From assembly GCA_964633825.1 (NCBI GenBank), contig CAZWHE010000175.1, positions 1 through 7,795 on the forward strand: a stretch of DNA of 7,795 nt, written 5' to 3'. The position numbers were made by a program, and so were the translations under genes. Positions 1-5,774 of the stretch are shown here, one piece after another. The notes under the pieces are model-generated. The model was not told where the DNA came from, did no database searches, and worked only from the letters and a program-made list of their open reading frames with translations. Numbering within the stretch: the stretch's first letter is position 1; every line of letters begins with the position of its first letter. Source of the DNA: CAZWHE01 sp964633825 (GTDB lineage Bacteria > Planctomycetota > B15-G4 > CAYZWU01).

Positions 1-1841
1 CCGACGTAACCGCTCAAAAACTTACGCTGATTGATCTCGCTGCGGAGCGACGCGCGCGGAAAAAAGCTTCCCTCTTTCATGGGAAAGGGGAACCAGAGGG
101 CGCCGTTTGGCTCGACGTGGCGGATTTCCCGATCGTTGAAAACGCCCTTTTCGGCCAGGGCGATGAATTCTTTAACGTGGCAGGGAGCCTGGTCGGGGAA
201 GAGCTCGACCCAGAAATTTCCTTTTTCGGTTTTGAAACGGGCTAGTGGATTTTTTTCGCCGGTCATGTAATCCACTCCGACCGCGGGCTCGATCCAGGGC
301 GATGATGACCGGGGTTCGGGAATGACGACGTGGCCCGGGATCGCGTTCAGGGAATGGGCCGCTGCATTTCTGATCAAGAATTCGTCGTCACGGAGCGCCT
401 GCATCAGAAAGGGAATGTCGTCGGCGCCTCCCAGGGTGACGGCGGCTTCGAAAAGCTTGAGGCGCGCTTCCCCGTGTCCGGATTCTTGGGCCGCGAACCA
501 TGCCCGTTGTATGAGCGGGAGGGAGTCCGCCGATTTGAATTGGAGCAGGAGATCGGCTGCGGCGCAGAGAAGGGCCGGGTCGTTGATGTCGAGAGCTTCC
601 TCGGCAAATGGAATGATCTCGTCGCTGTACAGGGGAAAGCTCTTCAACCCTTTAAGGGCTTCGCATCGGACGCGGATGCTTTGGTCTTCGGCAAGCATTT
701 CGAGCATGTCCACCCCTTCGTCCCCCAGCATGTGGGCGGCTTCTGCGGCTTTCATGCGGATGTACCTGTTGGGGTGTTCCGTTATTTTGTCCATGAAATC
801 CATGTCGTCGGCGAGAGCTCCGATCGCGCCGAGAGCGACGATGGCTTCTCCCTCCACGAAGAGGGATGTGTCGTGGGCGGCCTGCTTGAGGGCCTGGGCG
901 ACCGAGTCCCCGCCGCTTTTTATGAAACCAAGCGTTCGGGCCGCCGTTGCCCTGACGTGGGCGTTCTTCGAAATGTCCTGCGAAAGGAGATGGATCAGCT
1001 TGATGGCTGTTTTCAGATTGTCGTACCCGGCCAGGCTTTTAATGGATTCCACAACGACCTGCCAGGCCGGGTCGCCGCACGATTTGATGAGGCGGTCCTG
1101 GTTTTCCTTGGATCGGGGCATGGTCCCGAGTGCGCGTGCCGCGAAGACGCGCACCCACGTGTTCGGGTCCGTCATGGCCTGGTGCAGATCTCCGGCGGAG
1201 CGGGCCTCCTCGGTTTCGGCGAGAGCGTAGGCCGCTCGCCAGCGTACGTCGGCATAGGGATCTGTTTTCATCGCTTTGGCCAGGGCCGCGGCGCGCTCGA
1301 CCGAGACCTTGTCCGGCAAAGGCTCGGTCCGGGAAAGATGCTTCGCACCGAGACGCGCGATCGCCAGGCATGCTTCCGCGCGGACAAGGGGTGAAGGTTC
1401 TTCGTTGAGCCGTTTTATGAGCAGTGGGATTGCGCTTTGGTCTCCAAGCCTTCCCATGGCTTCAGCAGCTGCGGCCCGGAGAGCCTCTTTCTCATGGTTC
1501 AGGAAGGGCCGAAGCGACGGTCCGGCGCCGCTGTCTCCGATCTGGCCGGCGGCAAAGATGAGCATTTCGATCACCGAAGAGCTTTCTTCGCTTTCCAGCC
1601 GGTCGATTATGGCGGGAAGGGCTGCCGGTTCCCGCAGCCTGGCCAGGGCAAGGGCGGCTCGATAACGGACGGTGGAGGAATCGTTCTCGAGAAAAGATTC
1701 TATTCTGTCCGGTGCGCTGCGAGTGTCTTCGATCAAGGCGATTTTATCGAGGGTTTCGGCCTCGGGAACGCGGCCGGCCGGGAGACAAGCCTGCAGCAAG
1801 AGAAGGGCCGGGAGAAATAATCTTATCATCGGGAACACCAT
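1..1841 (-). CDS. HEAT-repeat lipoprotein with C-terminal cyclophilin-like domain (3' end cut by window edge)
   Basis: The reverse strand stays open from an ATG at 1841 to the window edge, giving 613 visible residues. Residues 1-19 form a short hydrophobic leader ending in a lipobox (LLQAC, Cys19), so the protein should be a lipoprotein exported across the inner membrane. Residues ~40-520 are helical HEAT/PBS-lyase-like repeats, seen as recurring phrases such as VRYRAALALARL, LRAAAAEAMGRLGD and VRAEACLAIARLG. From about residue 534 (ARFKTEKGNFWVELFPDQAP) the chain matches the start of a cyclophilin-type peptidyl-prolyl isomerase, and SLRSEIN...GYVG near the edge fits the following conserved block. 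The usual catalytic Arg, Phe and Gln positions appear replaced (His575, Gly580, Trp583), so isomerase activity is doubtful. By inference it is a scaffold or folding factor in the envelope. The start is uncertain: in-frame ATGs also occur at 1829 and 1877, and none has a clear Shine-Dalgarno. The 1829 start gives the tidiest leader (MIRLFLPALLLLQAC). The gene lies 81 bases after the stop of the preceding gene. Confidence 0.9.
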   Translation of the reverse strand, partial: MVFPMIRLFLPALLLLQACLPAGRVPEAETLDKIALIEDTRSAPDRIESFLENDSSTVRYRAALALARLREPAALPAIIDRLESEESSSVIEMLIFAAGQIGDSGAGPSLRPFLNHEKEALRAAAAEAMGRLGDQSAIPLLIKRLNEEPSPLVRAEACLAIARLGAKHLSRTEPLPDKVSVERAAALAKAMKTDPYADVRWRAAYALAETEEARSAGDLHQAMTDPNTWVRVFAARALGTMPRSKENQDRLIKSCGDPAWQVVVESIKSLAGYDNLKTAIKLIHLLSQDISKNAHVRATAARTLGFIKSGGDSVAQALKQAAHDTSLFVEGEAIVALGAIGALADDMDFMDKITEHPNRYIRMKAAEAAHMLGDEGVDMLEMLAEDQSIRVRCEALKGLKSFPLYSDEIIPFAEEALDINDPALLCAAADLLLQFKSADSLPLIQRAWFAAQESGHGEARLKLFEAAVTLGGADDIPFLMQALRDDEFLIRNAAAHSLNAIPGHVVIPEPRSSSPWIEPAVGVDYMTGEKNPLARFKTEKGNFWVELFPDQAPCHVKEFIALAEKGVFNDREIRHVEPNGALWFPFPMKEGSFFPRASLRSEINQRKFLSGYV

Positions 1842-1922
1842 GATTGATTGTTCGGAACGCTCTACAACATACTTCATTTTGGTGTGGAGAGTCAGCAAGT
1901 AATATGGATTGGACAGCCCGTT

Positions 1923-2870
1923 TCATCGCTTCAGGTGCTTGATAATAGCGGAGCATACGGCTTCAACGGATCTGCGATCAACTCGGATTACAAAAGGCCC
2001 TCCCTGTCCCCGCCGTCGAGTGTAATGGGATGAAACAGAGTGTCCAAGGGGAGTGGCTCCCCATATCACGCAGAGGTCGCACCATTGGAGATCCGCCTGG
2101 GCCCGATCTTTTCTTCGTTCCACTTCTCCTTCGACGAGACGGAATTCCAATCCTTCCGGAGCGTTGTCTCTGAACTCTCTCTGGCTGGCCGGCATTCCGC
2201 CCACCACAAGGATACGCCGGATTCCGCCTTTCCGGCAGGCTTGGGCCGTCTCTTCCAATGAGCGCCGTGTGACCGAGCCTTTGCAGAGCCTGCAGCAGGA
2301 AGAATTGCGGACGGGGATGAGGTTCTCGGAAGGGTGTCGTTCAGCGAGGGCTTCCCGGCAGAAAGCGTGATCGCAGAAGAAAACGGCTTTCGATTCGATT
2401 TCTTTTTTGAGCTCTTTTGAGCGGTCTTCCAACAGGCTTTGCTGGTTCAACAGGCGCACCCCGGGCCCGGAAAGTATTTTTCTCAGCTTTTTCAGTGTCG
2501 ATTTGCCGCTGATCCCATATTGTTCGAGAATACCGGCTGTGGGAATTCTCTTCGGCTGTTTCTTCGTTTTTCCGGACCCCGGCATGGGAGCGCTTGTCAT
2601 CGATCGTTCCAGGGCTTCCAGCTCTTCAAGGGTTTCGGGAAGATCGCTCTCTTCGAGGAAAAGGCCGAGGTCCGGCTCGTCCTCCGGAAGATCATCCGTT
2701 TTCAGGGGTTTTTGTTTGTGGGCTCGTGAAAAAGCCTGGCGAATCTGGGTCTCATGGTCGGAGGCGACTTCATCATTTGGAGACCGATAATGGAATCGGG
2801 AGCCTTCCATCCATTCAAGAAGGCGCTTCCAGGAAATCCCGAGCTCTTTGGCCAGGTCGAGGATGCGCAT
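1923..2870 (-). CDS. IF2_N-like / DUF2325 domain protein with cysteine cluster
   Basis: This is a 315-residue soluble protein with no signal peptide or membrane segment. Residues 1-47 (MRILDLAKELGISWKRLLEW, then a stretch resembling the HMSSLD segment) look like the small IF2_N helical domain known from the N-terminus of translation initiation factor IF-2. Residues ~55-108 are an acidic linker followed by a basic one. Residues ~160-200 carry a possible metal site: C166-x4-C171, then C193-x2-C196, with His168 and His179 nearby. Residues ~216-313 resemble DUF2325: a Rossmann-like strand with ILVVGGMPAS, then CDLCVIWGATPLGHSVSSHY, and a closing strand FVIRVDRRSVEAV. DUF2325 has no established biochemical role that I can state with confidence. 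A nucleic-acid or ribosome-linked, metal-binding role is only inferred from the IF2_N part. The ATG at 2870 is the first in frame and has only a weak GGGA upstream. A candidate promoter sits about 45 bases upstream, so it may be transcribed alone. Confidence 0.85.
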   Translation of the reverse strand: MRILDLAKELGISWKRLLEWMEGSRFHYRSPNDEVASDHETQIRQAFSRAHKQKPLKTDDLPEDEPDLGLFLEESDLPETLEELEALERSMTSAPMPGSGKTKKQPKRIPTAGILEQYGISGKSTLKKLRKILSGPGVRLLNQQSLLEDRSKELKKEIESKAVFFCDHAFCREALAERHPSENLIPVRNSSCCRLCKGSVTRRSLEETAQACRKGGIRRILVVGGMPASQREFRDNAPEGLEFRLVEGEVERRKDRAQADLQWCDLCVIWGATPLGHSVSSHYTRRRGQGGPFVIRVDRRSVEAVCSAIIKHLKR

Positions 2871-2912
2871 TTTATCCCAATAAGATGTGTCGCCGCTCGC
2901 TGAAGTGGCCGG

Positions 2913-2940
2913 ACTATAACGGGTATTTTACATGTTTCCA
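2913..2940 (-). promoter_or_regulatory. Candidate sigma-70-type promoter for the IF2_N/DUF2325 gene
   Basis: Read on the minus strand, TGGAAA (2940-2935) and TATAGT (2918-2913) are separated by 16 bases. They match the -35 and -10 consensus at 4/6 and 5/6. Transcription would start near 2906, about 35 bases before the ATG at 2870. This is a pattern match by eye only. Confidence 0.35.
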
Positions 2941-3010
2941 CTCGGATGGGTGAAAGGTTTTGAAAGGATATCTGTTCGGCGTGAAATGTTGGTTGGATGA
3001 GATAACCGGC

Positions 3011-3208
3011 CTAAGAAGTGAAGAATTCTTCGGCATCGATCGGTTTGATCACCCGCCGGTATTTGTCTGTCGACATATAGTGCGGGTCAACGCTGACCCG
3101 TTTGGGTGCAGAGGCCTCCCTTTCCAAGTGATTCTCCTTGCGGGGATATTTTTTCGGGTCTTTATCGGGAAGCTGGTCAAATTGAAAAGGATCAGGCAAA
3201 AGCTTCAC
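3011..3208 (-). CDS. Possible small charged protein, 65 aa, unknown
   Basis: A minus-strand frame opens with GTG at 3208 and ends at TAG (3013-3011), encoding 65 residues. The product is hydrophilic and rich in Lys, Arg, Asp, Glu and Pro, with a C-terminal phrase YRRVIKPIDAEEFF that looks protein-like. It has no Cys, no membrane segment and no family that I recognise. In its favour, it lies in the same direction as its neighbours, fills most of an otherwise empty gap, and a perfect TATAAT lies about 75 bases upstream on the same strand. Against it, the GTG has no Shine-Dalgarno at the right distance, an in-frame stop lies 13 codons before it with no better start between, and the antisense strand also holds a 110-codon frame (2960-3292). 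It could instead be a chance frame or a relic. Confidence 0.4.
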   Translation of the reverse strand: MKLLPDPFQFDQLPDKDPKKYPRKENHLEREASAPKRVSVDPHYMSTDKYRRVIKPIDAEEFFTS

Positions 3209-3405
3209 CCCACGAGTTTTGTTATAAAATGCCGGAATAAGATATTAATACATTTCAATACAACACGACTCATTCGCGTGGAATTATATTAATTTTTCTG
3301 TTTTTTTGCTACTGAAAAATGAGCCTTGCGTGGACCCTTGTGACGTGAATTGGTTTAACTGTCTTTTAATTAGTGTGTTATGGGATGTGTTGGGCGGGGG
3401 TAGGA
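3209..3405. other. AT-rich intergenic gap
   Basis: This 197-base gap between the DUF116 gene and the possible small gene is clearly richer in A and T than the rest of the window, with T and A runs around 3295-3320. I see no convincing hairpin-plus-T-run terminator for the DUF116 gene and no RNA gene that I can recognise. The one clear signal is a minus-strand TATAAT, listed separately. Confidence 0.6.
3283..3288 (-). promoter_or_regulatory. Perfect -10 element (TATAAT)
   Basis: The minus strand reads TATAAT at 3288-3283, with A-rich sequence upstream. No good -35 hexamer lies at the right distance; the best is TAGCAA (3311-3306) at 17 bases, matching three of six positions. It could drive the possible small gene (GTG at 3208), with a leader of about 68 bases. 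Because the region is AT-rich, a chance match is possible. Confidence 0.3.
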
Positions 3406-4224
3406 TCAGGATTTGTCGCAAAGAGCCGCTTCCTTTTCGTTTCCCTTGATGTGGGAGAAGACTTTAACCAGTGATTCCACATTGATTTCCGTGCATTTGC
3501 AGGGTCCCCTTGGACGGGAATTCGGGATTCCGATCACGGGAAGCGATGCCCTGGCGTCCCTGATTCCGGCCACAAGGTCGCGCTCGCAGGCCACGGCAAC
3601 CACCAGGTCGGGCTTTTCGAGAAGTATTTTCTTTCGGGCGTCTTCCCCTCCCGAACAGGTGGCATGGGTCAAGCCCCGGCTCTCGGCCGCTTTCAGGATC
3701 TCCTGCCGGACCTCTTTGGTCAGACATCGCGGGAGAAGGAGGAGAAGGCGCTCCTTTCCCGAAAATTGATTGACGGCAAAGATCAGGGCGTTATTCACCT
3801 TGAGAAGGGAGTTGGAGACCCTGTCGGCCGGGATCCCGAGTTTCTTTCCCAAATGCTGAAGAATCGTGACGGCTCCCAGGAGAAACCTGTGGGTTCGCCT
3901 GATGAGAAGAAAATTCCGGCCTGTCGCGATGGTGAGGATGACCGATCCTCCCAGAGCGAGCAAAAAGAGAGAGAGAACGGCAACGAGAGCTCCGAACGCC
4001 CAGGGCGCCGCGGGATGGAATTGTTCGAAGCGTGGAAACACCAGGTACCAGAGGAGAACGAGAATTCCAATGAAAAGGACGATGCCCATACCGGCCAGGG
4101 AGAGAGAGACGGTCACGGCCGTGTCGGCTGATGTCGTCTCCTCGGCGGGATCGCCGTTCCAGTCGAGCCACTTGTCCCCCAGGAGACGCCGGTCGATTTT
4201 TTTTTCCGGGTTGTTGGAATTCAT
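3406..4224 (-). CDS. DUF116 family protein with two N-terminal membrane segments
   Basis: This is a 272-residue protein. After a polar N-terminus, residues ~37-63 and ~74-101 are two strongly hydrophobic segments. The rest should then lie on the same side of the membrane as the N-terminus, most likely the cytoplasm. The C-terminal part (~155-258) carries DUF116 landmarks: LLLLPRCL (Cys167), a Cys at 190, the strand PDLVVAVACERDL (Cys213), then PVIGIPNSRPRGPCKCTEIN (Cys242, Cys244). The spaced cysteines suggest a metal or redox site, but the family's function is not established. It starts one base after the stop of the FmdB-type gene (TGA-A-ATG), so the two are very probably translationally coupled and may act together. 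No other start fits better. An AT-rich gap with no obvious terminator follows. Confidence 0.9.
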   Translation of the reverse strand: MNSNNPEKKIDRRLLGDKWLDWNGDPAEETTSADTAVTVSLSLAGMGIVLFIGILVLLWYLVFPRFEQFHPAAPWAFGALVAVLSLFLLALGGSVILTIATGRNFLLIRRTHRFLLGAVTILQHLGKKLGIPADRVSNSLLKVNNALIFAVNQFSGKERLLLLLPRCLTKEVRQEILKAAESRGLTHATCSGGEDARKKILLEKPDLVVAVACERDLVAGIRDARASLPVIGIPNSRPRGPCKCTEINVESLVKVFSHIKGNEKEAALCDKS

Positions 4225-4225
4225 T

Positions 4226-4456
4226 TCAACCGCCGCTGCAGCTCGAGCAGTTACCGGGAGACTTGGGGGTGCAGGAAGAACATCCTCCGCTTGAAGATGA
4301 TGAAGGGCTTCCGCTCGATTTCATTCCGAAGAGCGAGAACTGTTTATCAACCTTCGCACCGCCGCACTCGGGACACTTGATTCGCTGCTTCCGGGATCGA
4401 ACCAGCTCCTCGAACTTTTCGTCGCATTTCCGGCAGATATACTCGTAGATAGGCAT
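4226..4456 (-). CDS. FmdB-family zinc-ribbon protein
   Basis: This 76-residue protein begins MPIYEYICRKCDEKFE, the signature of the FmdB/CxxC zinc-ribbon family. Cys8, Cys11, Cys28 and Cys31 (two CxxC knuckles, the second as CPECGG) should bind one zinc. A Ser/Gly-rich tail after residue 46 holds two more CSSC pairs (Cys59/62, Cys70/73), which is common in this family. The family is named after a putative regulator of formamidase in Methylophilus, and its role in most bacteria is unknown. The start is well supported: GGGAG (4467-4463 on the minus strand) lies six bases before the ATG. It is the first gene of a two-gene unit with the DUF116 gene, and it diverges from ispG across a 204-base region that contains candidate promoters. 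Confidence 0.93.
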   Translation of the reverse strand: MPIYEYICRKCDEKFEELVRSRKQRIKCPECGGAKVDKQFSLFGMKSSGSPSSSSSGGCSSCTPKSPGNCSSCSGG

Positions 4457-4492
4457 CCGGGTCTCCCATTCTGATTCGACCGTAAGAGCCGT

Positions 4493-4520
4493 AAGATATG
4501 ATAGCCGGGCCGCTGCTCAA
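4493..4520 (-). promoter_or_regulatory. Candidate promoter for the FmdB-DUF116 unit
   Basis: On the minus strand, TTGAGC (4520-4515) and TATCTT (4498-4493) are 16 bases apart, each matching consensus at four of six positions. Transcription would start near 4486, giving a leader of about 30 bases before the ATG at 4456. The -35 hexamer falls inside the inverted repeat at 4509-4530. Confidence 0.3.
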
Positions 4521-4530
4521 GACAAGCGGC
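4509..4530. repeat. Short inverted repeat in the divergent promoter region
   Basis: GCCGCT (4509-4514) and AGCGGC (4525-4530) are exact reverse complements around a 10-base centre. The spacing suits either a small hairpin or a dimeric regulator site. It overlaps the proposed -35 of the FmdB promoter. Six-base arms are short enough to occur by chance in GC-rich DNA. Confidence 0.3.
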
Positions 4531-4573
4531 GATCCCCCGGCGAAAGCGGGTGGTTCCGGGCCGCACGGTCCAT

Positions 4574-4579
4574 TATACT
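4574..4579 (+). promoter_or_regulatory. Candidate -10 element upstream of ispG
   Basis: TATACT differs from the -10 consensus at one position and stands out in an otherwise GC-rich stretch. No good -35 lies 16-18 bases upstream. Transcription would begin near 4586, which is also the left edge of the palindrome AACGATCGTT (4586-4595), and would give a leader of about 75 bases before the ispG ATG. Confidence 0.3.
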
Positions 4580-4585
4580 TTTCAG

Positions 4586-4595
4586 AACGATCGTT
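4586..4595. repeat. Perfect 10-base palindrome before ispG
   Basis: AACGATCGTT reads the same on both strands and would sit at or just after the proposed transcription start of ispG. It could be an operator half or a chance palindrome. The flanking bases (G on both sides) do not extend it. Confidence 0.25.
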
Positions 4596-4660
4596 GTCCG
4601 GTAAAGAGATCCGCTTCCAAGAGGAGGGAGGCGGGAAGGCCGCTCGTTTGGGTATCCGTT

Positions 4661-5722
4661 ATGCGAAGGAAGACACGGGCCGTTCACGTAGGAGACAGGA
4701 TCATCGGCGGCGAAGCGCCTGTGTTGGTCCAGTCGATGACATCTACGCCCGCCGCCGACGTGAAAGCGACCCTCACCCAGGCGCAGCGCCTCGTTGAAGC
4801 GGGGTGTGAGATGGTCCGCGTGGCTGTTCCCGATCGGGAGGCCGCGGCGGCGTTCGAGAAGCTGAAAGCCGGTATTTCCGTCCCGCTCGTTGCCGATATC
4901 CACTTCGATTATCGCCTCGCCCTCGCCGCTCTCGAGCGGGGCGCGGACAAGGTCCGCATCAACCCGGGCAACATCGGTGACCGTTCCCGGGCTGAGAAGG
5001 TCTATAAAGAAGCGGTCCGCCGCAATGCCGCGGTCCGGATCGGAGTGAACTCGGGTTCCCTCGAAAAAAAACTCCTCGAAAAATACGGCCATCCCTGCGC
5101 CGTGGCTTTGGCCGAATGCGCTCTCAATCATCTTGAAGCCGCCCGCCAATCGGGAGTGGAGAACCTGGGCGTCTCGATCAAGTCGTCCGGAGTGTGCGAG
5201 ACGGTCGAGGCGTGCCGAATCCTTGCTGGGAGCACGGACACACCCCAGCACATCGGCATTACCGAAGCCGGCACGGTCGCTTACGGAAGCGTCAAATCCG
5301 CGGTGGGGCTCGGCGCGCTGCTCCTCGACGGGATAGGCGACACGATCCGCGTCTCTCTCACGGGCGATCCCGTCGATGAGATCAAGGTCGCTTACGACAT
5401 CCTGAAAGCGGCCGGCGTTCGCATCGTCACTCCCGAAATCATTTCCTGCCCCACCTGCGGCCGGATGCAGGTCGACATGGCCGAGGTGGCCGTCGAACTG
5501 GAGCAGCGGCTGGCGAATCTCAAGCTCCCCATACGCGTCGCCGTGATGGGATGCGCCGTGAACGGCCCCGGCGAGGCGCGTGAGGCGGACGTCGGTATCG
5601 CTGGGGGAAAAGACTCGGGTCTTCTTTTCATGAAGGGGGAGGCGCTCAGGAGGGTTTCACGCGAAGAAATGGCGGATGCCGTCATGGCCGAGATCGAGCG
5701 CAATTGGGGACTCAATCCGTAA
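4661..5722 (+). CDS. ispG: 4-hydroxy-3-methylbut-2-enyl diphosphate synthase (flavodoxin/ferredoxin-type), IspG/GcpE
   Basis: This cytoplasmic [4Fe-4S] enzyme of the MEP isoprenoid pathway reductively opens the ring of methylerythritol cyclodiphosphate to give HMBPP. The 353-residue product is IspG-like throughout: VGDRIIGGEAPVLVQSMTST at the N-terminus, VPLVADIHFDYRLAL and KVRINPGNIG in the TIM barrel, IGVNSGSLEKKLLEKYG, and HIGITEAGTVAYGSVKSAVG. The cluster ligands are visible: Cys263 and Cys266 (SCPTCGR), Cys298 (MGCAVNGPGEA), and the fourth-ligand Glu305. The length fits the short bacterial form without a large insert. The frame stays open upstream to a GTG at 4550, but those 37 residues do not resemble IspG. 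The ATG at 4661 matches the family N-terminus. The purine-rich run at 4621-4640 lies about 20 bases too far upstream to be a normal ribosome site, so the start has weak Shine-Dalgarno support. The next gene begins 52 bases downstream on the same strand. Confidence 0.97.
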   Translation: MRRKTRAVHVGDRIIGGEAPVLVQSMTSTPAADVKATLTQAQRLVEAGCEMVRVAVPDREAAAAFEKLKAGISVPLVADIHFDYRLALAALERGADKVRINPGNIGDRSRAEKVYKEAVRRNAAVRIGVNSGSLEKKLLEKYGHPCAVALAECALNHLEAARQSGVENLGVSIKSSGVCETVEACRILAGSTDTPQHIGITEAGTVAYGSVKSAVGLGALLLDGIGDTIRVSLTGDPVDEIKVAYDILKAAGVRIVTPEIISCPTCGRMQVDMAEVAVELEQRLANLKLPIRVAVMGCAVNGPGEAREADVGIAGGKDSGLLFMKGEALRRVSREEMADAVMAEIERNWGLNP

Positions 5723-5763
5723 CTTTTTTTTCGCAGAAACGACGAAAGAAGACGGAAACAACA

Positions 5764-5769
5764 GGGGAG
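5764..5769 (+). promoter_or_regulatory. Ribosome binding site that fixes the BtuF-like start
   Basis: GGGGAG lies five bases before the ATG at 5775. The open frame extends upstream to 5676, overlapping ispG, but this site and the family alignment (MRIVSLCPSNSEIL) both favour 5775. Confidence 0.7.
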
Positions 5770-5774
5770 TGGAA

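Noticed and set aside
322..1394. Long plus-strand frames of 302 and 354 codons
   Set aside because: They lie antisense to the HEAT-repeat lipoprotein, whose repeat pattern and cyclophilin match are unmistakable. Neither plus-strand product shows a recognisable domain.
2941..3010. Repeated GAAAGG words suggesting a direct repeat
   Set aside because: There are only two six-base copies a few bases apart, which chance explains.
2960..3292. Plus-strand frame of 110 codons across the gap
   Set aside because: It runs from GC-rich into AT-rich sequence, has no recognisable domain, and opposes both its neighbours and the more protein-like minus-strand frame at 3011-3208. I cannot exclude it fully.
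3664..4131. Plus-strand frame of 155 codons
   Set aside because: It is highly charged and low in complexity, and it is antisense to the DUF116 gene, whose membrane segments and Cys motifs are clear.
4517..5251. Minus-strand frame of 244 codons
   Set aside because: It is antisense to ispG, whose family motifs and cluster ligands are clear. This is a common artefact of GC-rich coding DNA.
5703..5731. Possible terminator after ispG (ATTG/CAAT with a T-run at 5724-5731)
   Set aside because: The stem is only four AT-rich base pairs and is separated from the T-run, so it would not be a stable intrinsic terminator.
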